NCBI GenBank assembly: GCA_902617645.1
Contig: CACMXM010000004.1
Location: 1-41,959, forward strand
Origin: an uncultured Pelagibacteraceae bacterium
GTDB taxonomy: Bacteria; Pseudomonadota; Alphaproteobacteria; Pelagibacterales; Pelagibacteraceae
Length of the DNA stretch: 41,959 bases
Reading direction: 5' to 3'
Shown here in pieces: positions 31,967-41,567 of the stretch; position 1 is the stretch's first letter; each line of letters begins with the position of its first letter. The translations under genes and the position numbers were made by a program. The notes below the pieces were generated by a model. The model did not search any database. It worked only from the letters and a program-made list of their open reading frames with translations, and was not told where the DNA came from.

Positions 31967-33064
31967 TTAATTTGTTGCTTTCTTTAATTCTGGCAAAGGA
32001 AGATATGGTACAACACCAGATCCGGCTTCTTTATCAATTATTACTTTGTCAATATCCGCTAAAACTTTTTCCATAGTTTCTAAATACATTCTTTCTTGTG
32101 TAACTTGTTTTGCATTTTTGTATTCATTAAATATTGCCAAAAATCTACTAGCTTCACCCTCCGCTTTAGCTACAACTTCTTTTTTGTATGCTTCTGCTGC
32201 TTGTAAAATTTTTGCAGCTTCTCCTCGTGCTCTTGGTATAACATCATTAGCATACGCCTCAGCTTCGTTTTTGGATCTTTCCATATCTGCTCTCGCCGCC
32301 TGTACATCTCTAAATGCATCAATTACTTGATCCGGTGGGTCAGCTTTTTGTGTTTGAACTTGTGTAACTTGAATTCCACTTGTGTATTCGTCTAAAATTG
32401 ATTGAATAATTTCTTGTGTATCAGTCTCAATTTTTGATCTTCCTTCTGTTAAAATTGGTTGAATATTGCTTCTAGCGATTACTTCTCTCATCGCTGTTTC
32501 AGCCGCAGCCTTTACAGTTCCTTCTGGATCCTGAATTTTGAATAAAAAATTTCCAGCATCTTTAATTACCCAGAATACCGAGAAATCTATATTTACTATA
32601 TTTTCATCTCCAGTTAACATCAAACTTTCTTCTGGTACATCAGCAACAGCGGATGATGTAAATCCACTATCTCTTTCTGATCTAAAACCAATATCAATTC
32701 TATTAACTTTTGTAACTTTAGGTGTTAGTACACTTTCTATCGGGAAGGGTATATGGTAATTTAATCCTGGCTGAGTAGTTTTTACAAACTTTCCAAATCT
32801 TAGTACAACTCCTTGTTCATCAGGCAAGACTCGATATAAACCGCTCAATGCCCAAATAACCAATAAAATAATTAATCCAAAGATTATCGGTTTTCCACCT
32901 TTTGCAGCGCCACCTGGCATAAATCTATTTATTGTTTGTTGAAGATTTCTAATTATCTCGTCAATGTCTGGCGGTGTAGGACCTTTTCTACCAGATCCAT
33001 TTCCTCCACCCCCTGGGGGAGAACCCCACGGACTTCCACCTCTTCCTCTAAAATCATCAACCAT
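31967..33064 (-). CDS. hflK: Protease modulator HflK
   Basis: 365 aa; Gly-rich N-terminus, SGLYRVLPDEQGVVLRFGKFVKTTQPGLNYHIPFPIESV. Confidence 0.96.
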   Translation of the reverse strand: MVDDFRGRGGSPWGSPPGGGGNGSGRKGPTPPDIDEIIRNLQQTINRFMPGGAAKGGKPIIFGLIILLVIWALSGLYRVLPDEQGVVLRFGKFVKTTQPGLNYHIPFPIESVLTPKVTKVNRIDIGFRSERDSGFTSSAVADVPEESLMLTGDENIVNIDFSVFWVIKDAGNFLFKIQDPEGTVKAAAETAMREVIARSNIQPILTEGRSKIETDTQEIIQSILDEYTSGIQVTQVQTQKADPPDQVIDAFRDVQAARADMERSKNEAEAYANDVIPRARGEAAKILQAAEAYKKEVVAKAEGEASRFLAIFNEYKNAKQVTQERMYLETMEKVLADIDKVIIDKEAGSGVVPYLPLPELKKATN

Positions 33065-33082
33065 GACACTCTATATAGTGTC
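33065..33082. promoter_or_regulatory. Inverted repeat GACACT-CTATAT-AGTGTC directly upstream of the hflK start codon in the hflK/mrp divergent region
   Basis: 6-bp perfect arms, 6-nt centre, abutting the hflK ATG; possible operator or RBS-occluding hairpin. Confidence 0.25.
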
Positions 33083-33136
33083 TTTAATTGGAAAAACAAG
33101 ATAAGTTAAAAGGTTAAATTAGTACTTATTGAAGCA

Positions 33137-33928
33137 ATGGCGCAAATAAAACCAAGAAAAAAGTTTGTTAAAAATCCAATTACTGGAACAAAATTCACTA
33201 TCGCAGTATCTAGCGCCAAAGGTGGGGTTGGAAAATCAACTTTTGCAACAAATCTTGCTTTAGCGCTAAAGAAAAATGGGTGTAAAGTTGGATTACTTGA
33301 TGCTGATATTTACGGTCCATCGTTACCAAAGCTCTTGTCAATCAACGAAAAACCAAAAAGTGAAGAAGGAAAATTAATTCCTCTGATCAAATATAACATC
33401 CAATGTATGTCTATTGGCTTTTTGACTGAAGAACAAACACCAATGATTTGGAGAGGTCCGATGGTGACTAGTGCAATAAAAACTTTCACGCAGAAAGTTA
33501 GTTGGAAAGATCTTGACTTCATAATTGTTGATATGCCTCCCGGTACTGGAGATACTCAACTTACATTTTCTCAGGAAATAAGTTTAGATGGAGTAATTAT
33601 TATTTCTACACCACAAGAAATAGCTCTTCAAGATGTTAAAAGAGGTATTAGAATGTTTGATAAACTTGGCACAAAAATTATTGGGCTCGTTGATAATATG
33701 AGTCATTTTATTGGGGATGATGGAAAAAAATACAATATATTTGGTAGTGGTGGGGTTGAAAAAACAGCAAAAGAGTTTGAGAAAGAGTTTCTAGGAAATA
33801 TACCAATTAATCCAGAAGTTGGAAGGCAGGGCGATAATGGAATGCCTATTGTGGAAAGTATGCCTGACCATGATATTTCGAAAATATATATTAATTTAGC
33901 GGAGAAAATCAAAAATAAATATTTATAA
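33137..33928 (+). CDS. mrp: Mrp/ApbC-type P-loop ATPase (Fe-S carrier family), lacking N-terminal MIP18 domain
   Basis: 263 aa; VSSAKGGVGKSTFATNLALAL deviant Walker A, LLDADIYGPSLPKLL, IVDMPPGTGDTQLT. Confidence 0.93.
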   Translation: MAQIKPRKKFVKNPITGTKFTIAVSSAKGGVGKSTFATNLALALKKNGCKVGLLDADIYGPSLPKLLSINEKPKSEEGKLIPLIKYNIQCMSIGFLTEEQTPMIWRGPMVTSAIKTFTQKVSWKDLDFIIVDMPPGTGDTQLTFSQEISLDGVIIISTPQEIALQDVKRGIRMFDKLGTKIIGLVDNMSHFIGDDGKKYNIFGSGGVEKTAKEFEKEFLGNIPINPEVGRQGDNGMPIVESMPDHDISKIYINLAEKIKNKYL

Positions 33929-33931
33929 TAA

Positions 33932-34618
33932 TTATTTTTTAAAAAAAGCATCCAAAAAAAGAATATGATTATTTTTATATTTTATCTTAGTAATAGAAAA
34001 TAAATTATAATCAAATTTTTTTAAAAAATTTAATATGTCTAAATATGAGTCTCTAGTATTTTTATGCATTAAAGGAAAACATATTTCAACTTTAAGCAAT
34101 TTAATATTGCCATTTTTTAAGTTTTTTTTCATGCCTTTTAAAATGTTTAGATCCTCGCCTTGAGCATCAATTTTACAAAAATCAATCTTTTGGTTTTTAT
34201 TAAAAATATTATCGAATACTTTAGTTTTTATTTTTATTTTTTTTTTTATTTTTTGTACAGATTTATAAGTGTCGTTCTGTATATAAAAACTTGATTGAGA
34301 CGGAATTTCATAAATATAAAAAAATTTTTTTTTTTCTTTATTTGATAGAGCAATATTATAAATTTTATCCTTCTTGGTAATAAAGTTAGAATTTAATTGT
34401 TTAGCTAAACTTTCTATTGGTTCGAAACAAAATACCTGTCTAGTTTTAAAATTTTTTTTAATAAATTCTAGGTAATTTCCAACGTTTGTACCAATATCTA
34501 CATAAATAATTTCTCTATTTTTTAGGTTGTTTTTCAACAAGTTTTTTTCATTACTAACGGATGAAAAAAGATAAGAAATCGCATCGTCAAGTTTTTGATA
34601 GTATTTTAAAAGGTTCAT
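33932..34618 (-). CDS. FkbM-family SAM-dependent methyltransferase
   Basis: 228 aa; IYVDIGTNVGNYLEFIKK, VFCFEPIESLAKQL, DFCKIDAQGEDLNILKGMKK. Confidence 0.87.
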   Translation of the reverse strand: MNLLKYYQKLDDAISYLFSSVSNEKNLLKNNLKNREIIYVDIGTNVGNYLEFIKKNFKTRQVFCFEPIESLAKQLNSNFITKKDKIYNIALSNKEKKKFFYIYEIPSQSSFYIQNDTYKSVQKIKKKIKIKTKVFDNIFNKNQKIDFCKIDAQGEDLNILKGMKKNLKNGNIKLLKVEICFPLMHKNTRDSYLDILNFLKKFDYNLFSITKIKYKNNHILFLDAFFKK

Positions 34619-34672
34619 TTATTTACCGATATATCTTATTTAAGAAAATTAAGATATTAATAATTAAATTAA

Positions 34673-36058
34673 ATGAGAAAATTTTTTAAATTTGAATTTA
34701 TATTTATCTACTCTTTTCTTTTAATATTTGTAATTACAAATATTTATATTAATAAGTTCAGTGAGCAATACTTTATAAGCGATGGCTACAAACATTCCAG
34801 TTTATATCAAGAAGATGCAATATCTTATTTCAAAGTAACCGATAGAATTTCTAATGATATAACAGAAGGTAAAAAAATCTATAACAGTGGTGGTCCATAT
34901 AGTTTTTCATTTTTACATCCACGAATAATTTATTTTTTTAATAATTTTTTTAATTCTAACCAAGAAATAATTAATAGTACTAAATTAAAAATAGAGTTAA
35001 GAAATTATAAATTTTTTTTATATTTCCAAATAATTTTTTTTTATTTATCGACATTTTTTCTTAATAGATCTTTATTAAAAATTTTTGATAAAAATTTATC
35101 TAATACAATTTGTATAGTTATATTAATTAATCCAATTATTTTTCAATGGCATATGAGCTTTTATACTGAAAGTATCTTTCTATCCTTTTTAATTCTTTTA
35201 ATGTGTTTTCTATTTAGATCAAAAAGTTGGGTAAATTTTTTATTTATAGGTCTATATTTGGGCATTATGTACTCGCAAAGAACAATCGCTTTGCTTTATC
35301 CAATAGTAATTTTTATTTATATAATTTTTTTAAACCAAAATCTCAAAGAAAAAATAATTAAACTTTTTTCTCTTACAATGGGAATGTCTTTAATTTTATT
35401 TTTAATTGGTTTTTATAATTATAATAGAGCAGGAGTTTTTTATTTTACACCAATGCAATCAAAAACAGATATAAGAACATATTTGGAAGCAGATGTTTTG
35501 GGATACTCGAAAAAAATAAGTAAAGAAGATGCTCAAGAAGAACTTAAAAACTACAACTTAAATCTTATAAATACTTATAGTTACGATTTACAAAAAGAGA
35601 GAGATAAAATTGAATTTTTAAACAAAGTACAAAAAAATTCTTTTAAAACGTTAATTTCTAATAAGGCTATTACATTTAAAATTATAATAAAAAACTATCT
35701 CCATACAATGTTATTGAATCCAGTTCAGGTTTTCTTCGAAGCAAAATACCAAAATTGGATAGATTATAAAAAAAGTGATGATCATAAATTATGGTTGATG
35801 GTGAGAATTATAATTACTCCAATTTTTTTTATAATGGTAGGATTAGGTTTAATTTTCTCTATTAACAAAGTTAAATTCAAATATAATATTTTTTTATTTT
35901 TATCTATAATCTATTTTACTTCTATAAGTTGCTGGCTACCTAACACAAGATACTTTGTACCATCAGTATTATTTATGAGTATTTACTTTTCAGTATTTTT
36001 ACATCATATAACTTTATTATTCAAAAAAAATAAATTATCACAATCAATTAAAAAATAG
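34673..36058 (+). CDS. Polytopic membrane protein, GT-C glycosyltransferase-like
   Basis: 461 aa, many TM segments; SFYTESIFLSFLILLMCFLFRS resembles GT-C membrane mannosyltransferases. Confidence 0.55.
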   Translation: MRKFFKFEFIFIYSFLLIFVITNIYINKFSEQYFISDGYKHSSLYQEDAISYFKVTDRISNDITEGKKIYNSGGPYSFSFLHPRIIYFFNNFFNSNQEIINSTKLKIELRNYKFFLYFQIIFFYLSTFFLNRSLLKIFDKNLSNTICIVILINPIIFQWHMSFYTESIFLSFLILLMCFLFRSKSWVNFLFIGLYLGIMYSQRTIALLYPIVIFIYIIFLNQNLKEKIIKLFSLTMGMSLILFLIGFYNYNRAGVFYFTPMQSKTDIRTYLEADVLGYSKKISKEDAQEELKNYNLNLINTYSYDLQKERDKIEFLNKVQKNSFKTLISNKAITFKIIIKNYLHTMLLNPVQVFFEAKYQNWIDYKKSDDHKLWLMVRIIITPIFFIMVGLGLIFSINKVKFKYNIFLFLSIIYFTSISCWLPNTRYFVPSVLFMSIYFSVFLHHITLLFKKNKLSQSIKK

Positions 36059-36065
36059 ATTTATG

Positions 36066-37901
36066 TTAATCTAATTCAAATTGATTTTTATAGTCTTTCT
36101 TTAAATCTTGATTTTGATCTTTTTTATCTAAAAAACAATTTCCAATAACAAGCTTATCCATTTCAGTTCCCATAAAACAATTAAATGCATCTTGTGGTGT
36201 ATTTACAATTGGTTCACCTCTAACATTGAATGACGTATTGATAATTACGGGACAGTTTGTTTTCTCTTTAAATTTTTTAATCAAAGAATAATATTTTGGA
36301 TTTGTCTCTTCATGCACTGTTTGTATTCTTGCAGAGTAATCAACATGAGTAACAGCAGGAATATCTGATCTTTTTATATTAAGTTTATCTATTCCAAACA
36401 GTTTTTTTTCATCATCTGTCATCTTAATTTTTTTACCATCTAGAACTTCTGCAACCAATAACATGTATGGGCTATCAGTATTAATTTTGAACCAACTATC
36501 TAGATCTTCTCGTAATACCGATGGTGCAAAAGGTCTAAAACTCTCCCTATATTTAACTTTTAAATTTAAATTCTTTTGCATTGTAGGTGATCTAGCATCC
36601 CCAAGAATAGATCTTCCACCAAGTGCTCTTGGTCCAAACTCCATTCTTCCTTGGAACCACCCTACTGCATCACCGTTTTTTAAGCATTCTGCAGTTTTTT
36701 CAATTAAGTCGTTTTCATCAAAAACCTCAAACTTAGCATTAATGTTTTTAAGTTCTTCCTCTATTTCAGTTTGAGAGTAACTTGGTCCCAAGTATGATCC
36801 TTGCATGTCATTATTTGATACATGTCTCTCTTTTTTTAATTCTAAATGCCATAAAGCAAGAGCTGCTCCTAAGGAACCTCCAGCATCACCGGCCGCTGGT
36901 TGTATCCATAAATTATCAAATATTTTTTTTTCTAAGATTTTTCCATTTGCAACGCAATTAAGCGCTACACCACCAGCTAAACATAAATTTTTAATATTAA
37001 ATTCCTTTCTTAGCGAGTAGGCCATACTTATCATCACATCCTCAGTAACTTTTTGAATAGATGCTGCAACATCCATGTGAAACTGTGTTAATCTATCGTT
37101 TTTACTATCTCTTGGCTCTTTACCAAACAATTTATGAAACTTGTCGCCAGTCATTTTTAAACCAGTTGCATAATCAAAAAATTCTTGTGATAACTTAAAT
37201 GACCCGTCATTTTTAATATCAATTAAATTATCTTTAATCAAACTTGTGTATTTTGGTTCACCATAAGGAGCTAAACCCATTAGTTTATATTCTCCACTAT
37301 TTACCTTAAATCCTGAATAATAAGTAAACGCTGAATATAATAGACCTAGAGAATGTGGAAAGTGTATTTCTTTTTCAATTGACAATTCCTTATCTTTGCC
37401 GATTGCTACTGTTGTTGTTGCCCACTCTCCAACACCATCAGCAGTAAGAACCACAGCTTCTTTAAAGGGGGAAGGGAAAAAAGCACTAGCCGCATGACTC
37501 AAATGATGTTCAGAAAAATAGATTTTTCTTTCATCTTCAAAATTTTTATCATGTTCCTTTAGAAGCTTCATCAGCATATTTTTTTGAAAAAGCTTTTCTC
37601 TTAACCAAGTCGGCATAGATTTAGTAAATTGCTTAAATCCTCTAGGTGCAAAAGCGACATATGTTTCTAGGAGTCTTTCAAATTTTAAAAATGGTTTTTC
37701 AAAAAAAATTATATGATCGACATTGGATAATTTTAATTTTGCAAATTTTAATACAAACTCAACTGCATTGTAAGGGTAATTGGAGTCATGCTTTTTTCTG
37801 GTAAAACGTTCCTCTTGGGCAGCAGCTAATATTTTTCCATCTACAATTATTGCTGCTGCACTATCATGATAGAATGCTGAAATACCAAGTATAGAGGTCA
37901 C
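36066..37901 (-). CDS. NodU/SxtI-family carbamoyltransferase
   Basis: 611 aa; ILGISAFYHDSAAAIIVDGKILAAAQEERFTRKKHDSNYP, HHLSHAASAFFPSPF, LAGGVALNCVANGKI, FQGRMEFGPRALGGRSILGD. Confidence 0.95.
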   Translation of the reverse strand: MTSILGISAFYHDSAAAIIVDGKILAAAQEERFTRKKHDSNYPYNAVEFVLKFAKLKLSNVDHIIFFEKPFLKFERLLETYVAFAPRGFKQFTKSMPTWLREKLFQKNMLMKLLKEHDKNFEDERKIYFSEHHLSHAASAFFPSPFKEAVVLTADGVGEWATTTVAIGKDKELSIEKEIHFPHSLGLLYSAFTYYSGFKVNSGEYKLMGLAPYGEPKYTSLIKDNLIDIKNDGSFKLSQEFFDYATGLKMTGDKFHKLFGKEPRDSKNDRLTQFHMDVAASIQKVTEDVMISMAYSLRKEFNIKNLCLAGGVALNCVANGKILEKKIFDNLWIQPAAGDAGGSLGAALALWHLELKKERHVSNNDMQGSYLGPSYSQTEIEEELKNINAKFEVFDENDLIEKTAECLKNGDAVGWFQGRMEFGPRALGGRSILGDARSPTMQKNLNLKVKYRESFRPFAPSVLREDLDSWFKINTDSPYMLLVAEVLDGKKIKMTDDEKKLFGIDKLNIKRSDIPAVTHVDYSARIQTVHEETNPKYYSLIKKFKEKTNCPVIINTSFNVRGEPIVNTPQDAFNCFMGTEMDKLVIGNCFLDKKDQNQDLKKDYKNQFELD

Positions 37902-37904
37902 AGA

Positions 37905-38054
37905 TCAAAATATTGTATAAATAAATGGGGCTACTGCCGAACCTTGGCTTAAAATAATTAGACCCCCAAATAAAGCTAGAACTAAAATAATAGGTAATAG
38001 CCAAAACTTTTTTCTTACTTTTAAAAAATTCCAAAATTCAACTAAAAAACTCAT
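37905..38054 (-). CDS. DUF5989 / SxtK-like 49-aa small membrane protein
   Basis: Not in the ORF track; translation MSFLVEFWNFLKVRKKFWLLPIILVLALFGGLIILSQGSAVAPFIYTIF, the typical DUF5989 pattern; tight spacing to both neighbours. Confidence 0.88.
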   Translation of the reverse strand: MSFLVEFWNFLKVRKKFWLLPIILVLALFGGLIILSQGSAVAPFIYTIF

Positions 38055-38059
38055 AATAT

Positions 38060-38446
38060 CTAAAATTGATTTTTTAAATTATTATTTGAATTATCTTTTT
38101 TGAGCCAATAAGTCTCTTTTGCATCTTTTTTTAAATTTAGAAGATCTTTACCTAATAGTCTCATTATTATTCCAGTTGGAGTTACAACCAAAAAAAATAC
38201 CACACCCATAACTATTGGTGCAACAAAATTTCCTAATATAATTCCAAATTTAAACCAAGCTTTATTAAGTGGTAAAAGTAAGTTTGAATTAATTAAACCT
38301 AATATTAGGAAGATTATCGACAAAATTAATGACCATATTCGTATTTCATTTTGACTTAATAACGGCCATAACGCTATTATTAAAAAGACAATAAAAAACA
38401 CAATTCCAAAATTTTTATTTGAAGGTAATTTTATTTTTTGTTTCAC
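38060..38446 (-). CDS. SxtJ-family membrane protein
   Basis: 128 aa; NKNFGIVFFIVFLIIALWPLL, LNKAWFKFGIILGNFVAPIVMGVVFFLVVTPTGIIMRLLGKD; adjacent to carbamoyltransferase. Confidence 0.88.
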   Translation of the reverse strand: MKQKIKLPSNKNFGIVFFIVFLIIALWPLLSQNEIRIWSLILSIIFLILGLINSNLLLPLNKAWFKFGIILGNFVAPIVMGVVFFLVVTPTGIIMRLLGKDLLNLKKDAKETYWLKKDNSNNNLKNQF

Positions 38447-38449
38447 AAT

Positions 38450-39400
38450 TTACTCTACAATTTTTTTTTTTAAATCAAAAGCATTCATTAATTCATTCCA
38501 TTCTCTTTTTGAGAGACCAGAATCATCGATGCTAATATTTTTTCCAGCTATCAAATCTTTTATTACCGATTTTCCTTTCGATGAAATTTCAGTCCCTCCA
38601 ACTCTGTAGTCTATAAAAGCTTCATAAGTAATAGGAACCCATTTTTTTAAAGTATCTAACATAACGTCGGCATAAGCTCTTATTTCATATTGCGCATGAC
38701 TATCAACTCTTAGTCTTAAAAAATTCATCAAATTTAATAAATCAGTTTTCCAATACCATTGTGTATAGGTATTTAAAGTTAAATTCATTCTAGCAAGTTC
38801 TCTTGCTAATCCAGATTTTTTTTCATCTATAACAGACCCATCATAACGTTCGTTCAGCATAGTTTCATAGTTATCATATGTTCTTTCAGCATCTTTTTTT
38901 AATAAATTTAAAACTTCCTTCGCTTGCTCTCCTGACAATACCTCTCCCCTTCCTTGTCTATTGTTTTTTGATTGGGCGGCTAAGTTTTCTTGAGTTGGTA
39001 AATAAAATTCTTTATCTAGAATTGAGTATCTAGCTGAGTACTCATTTACATTTGCTGTTCTATGTCTAATCCATTGTCTAGCTATAAAAATCGGTAATTT
39101 AATATGATATTTAATTTCACACATTTCAAAAGGAGTGCTGTGCCAGTGTCTCATTAAATACTTTATTAAACCTGAGTCTGTTGAAACTTTTTTTGTTCCC
39201 TTTCCATAAGATACTCTTGCTGCTTGTACAATTGAGGTATCATCTCCCATATAATCAATTACTCTAACAAAACCGTGATCCAATATTGGTAGCGCTTCAA
39301 ACAGTATATCCTCTAAGGCAGGAGCTGTTACCCTTTTTGTAGTATATTTTTGGGATTGCAGATTTTCTATTTCTTTTTTTTGTTCGTCTGTAAGTTTCAA
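38450..39400 (-). CDS. thyX: Flavin-dependent thymidylate synthase
   Basis: 316 aa; ThyX signature [38 protein letters not shown]. Confidence 0.97.
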   Translation of the reverse strand: MKLTDEQKKEIENLQSQKYTTKRVTAPALEDILFEALPILDHGFVRVIDYMGDDTSIVQAARVSYGKGTKKVSTDSGLIKYLMRHWHSTPFEMCEIKYHIKLPIFIARQWIRHRTANVNEYSARYSILDKEFYLPTQENLAAQSKNNRQGRGEVLSGEQAKEVLNLLKKDAERTYDNYETMLNERYDGSVIDEKKSGLARELARMNLTLNTYTQWYWKTDLLNLMNFLRLRVDSHAQYEIRAYADVMLDTLKKWVPITYEAFIDYRVGGTEISSKGKSVIKDLIAGKNISIDDSGLSKREWNELMNAFDLKKKIVE

Positions 39401-39421
39401 ATTAATTACCTTTATTATGAA

Positions 39422-41181
39422 TCAATTAAGTATTATATTAAAGAAGTTTGTTTTCCAACTTACTTTTTTTTCTATTTGTGCACAATAAGTTTTAAAAAAC
39501 TTTGCATCCATTATATTTACATAAGTATTGATAAAAGATTTTGGTTTTCCTACAAGACCAACAAATCGTTTTTCATTCATTTTTTTAATGTAATTTTCAG
39601 AGTTTTTCCAATGATCAATTCCACAAATGTGGTAAATTCTATTTTCACGAGCAAACATACCTCCATAAAAATCTCTCATCAAATAAAGCTCAGTTGACGA
39701 TAAAATAAAAATTATTGAAAAAACTGCTAAAATAAATTTTTTACTTTCTATTAAATTTGTAGCTAAAGCAATAATAATTAAATATAGAGGGTAAAAATAT
39801 ATATTATACCCAACTGAGTTTCTTACACCAAAAGATATTATTAATATTAAAATTCCAATAAATAGAATAAAGATCATTGATGTTATTTTTTTGTTTTTTT
39901 TTATAAATAGAACAAAAAGTAATAATATTGAGCAAATAAAAATATAAATAAATCTGAAAAAATCTTGAATTCCAATTAATATACCAGCTATTTCAAAAGT
40001 AAAACTTTTGTTAATCCACAATTTATAATTCATCGAAAGTAAAGGTCCAAATTTTTCCATGAGATTTTTAAAGCTAAATTCACCTGTGTAATCTAAGTCA
40101 AAAATTTTCCATGTATGCCATGACATAGAATGGATTGGGTTTGTCAGAAAAAAAATATTTATTTCATGAAATCTGATTAATCCTATTAAATCTAAAAAAA
40201 TAAAAAAGATCGAGCAAAATATGATGCCAAACAAAATTAAATAATTAGCTGAAAGTACCTCTCGAATGTTGATTTTTTCGTTTCGTGATAAAAAGCAAAG
40301 GTATAAAAAATAAAAGATAATAAAAGTTAAAAATAAAATAAGATCTATATAATGGGGTAAAGAAATAACTTTATCCACATAGTTTGATAAAATTGAAAAC
40401 CCAAAAAAAACTTCAAAAACAAAATATCCAATCAAAATAGAAGAAAAAAGTGTAGTTAAAGTTTTAAAATTATAGTTATTGAGAGCAAAGTGAGATTTAT
40501 GAGTCTCAAAAAAGTAAAAAAGCAGGGGAAATAAAATTATTAAAAAAAATAATAAAAATATTACTTGTATTTTGGCAAGCAAAGCCAGACAAAAAAATAT
40601 TCCAGAAAAAAAGCAATATACTTTACTTTTCTTATGTTTAACATAACGAATTAAAAGATTAAATCCCAAAAGACAAAATAAAACTGAAACTATTTCATTT
40701 CTTACCAAAAAAGAAGTTCATAAATATTTATAAAAGTAAGGATTAATAAAGTAGTAAAAATAGTTATTATAGGCCTAAGATTAAGATCTTTTAATATTTT
40801 AAATAACAAAAAAATAAAACTAAAAATAAAAATACTATTTAAAATTCTAGCAATACTAAATAAATTTTGTAATTTTTGATCAATGTCATTGGAGTTTAGA
40901 ATTTCTATAAGTGTAAAACCTTCAAAAAAAATTGACAAAATCTTAAATAACCCGCCCAAAATTAAAAATGTTGTAAAAGCCGGATGATGTGTATAATTTT
41001 GATCTATATCAGAATAGATAAGTAATGAGTTAAAGATGATTATCATGTCTTGATCTGTTATTGAGCTCCAATGTTGATTAGATGCTTGGAATAAATTCAA
41101 GGTAATAAAATAGAAAAAAATTAGTATTATAGATATTTTTTCTGAAACTGTAGTTATTACAAAATTTGAGTGTTTAAACAT
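39422..41181 (-). pseudogene. GT-C/PMT-like membrane glycosyltransferase split into two ORFs (41181-40702 and 40708-39422) by a single-nt frameshift at a T6 run
   Basis: ORF1 ends ...FINIYELLFW*; ORF2 starts (TTG) LVRNEIVSVLFCLLGF... Adding one T to CTTCTTTTTTGG joins them as ELLFLVRNEIVS. Combined length 1760 = 3n+2. ORF1 carries the DQD acidic loop and HHPAFTTFLIL. Confidence 0.7.
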
Positions 41182-41224
41182 TATATTTTAAGATTGAAAA
41201 TATTAGCATTATTTCTATATTAAG

Positions 41225-41500
41225 CATGTTGGTTTTCCAACTATGACGATAAACGAATTTCGTAATAAACATTGCGGACGTGGGGGCAGTACCCACCACC
41301 TCCACCATATTCAACTTAAGGGGGTGAACTAGGATCGACGGGTGTCTAAAGGCTGTTCTTTCGTTCGGAATTGTTCCACCGAGACGGGCTAAATTATAAT
41401 TGCAAATAATAAATTTGCACTTGCAGCTTAATTAATTTTTATTAATTAAGTTACGGGGTTCGGGGCACCTGGCAACAGAACGCCCCTACTCATTTGTTAA
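41225..41500 (+). ncRNA. ssrA: tmRNA, circularly permuted two-piece (alphaproteobacterial type); acceptor piece to 41307, coding piece from 41320; outer ends approximate
   Basis: GGAC + T-arm GTGGG-GGCAGTA-CCCAC then CACCTCC-A-CCA (ends 41307); 12-nt intervening loop; GGGGGTGAACTAGGATCGACGGG (from 41320). GGGGGTG pairs with CACCTCC (7 bp, one G-U). Tag ORF GCA AAT AAT AAA TTT GCA CTT GCA GCT TAA at 41402-41431. Confidence 0.93.
41427..41450 (+). other. tmRNA tag-stop hairpin: CTTAATTAAT-TTTT-ATTAATTAAG
   Basis: Perfect 10-bp stem with 4-nt loop containing the tag stop codon, equivalent to the post-tag helix of tmRNA; followed by potential pseudoknot GTTC-GGGGC...GAAC-GCCCC. Confidence 0.75.
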
Positions 41501-41567
41501 TTTAGTGTGACACTCTGAACCTTTTTATAATTTTCATAATAATTATTTAAAGTTGAAAGGAGAAACT

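Noticed and set aside
36066-38446. Saxitoxin biosynthesis cluster
   Set aside because: Only the SxtI/J/K-like trio is present; no sxtA, sxtG or tailoring genes in the window, so toxin synthesis is not supported.
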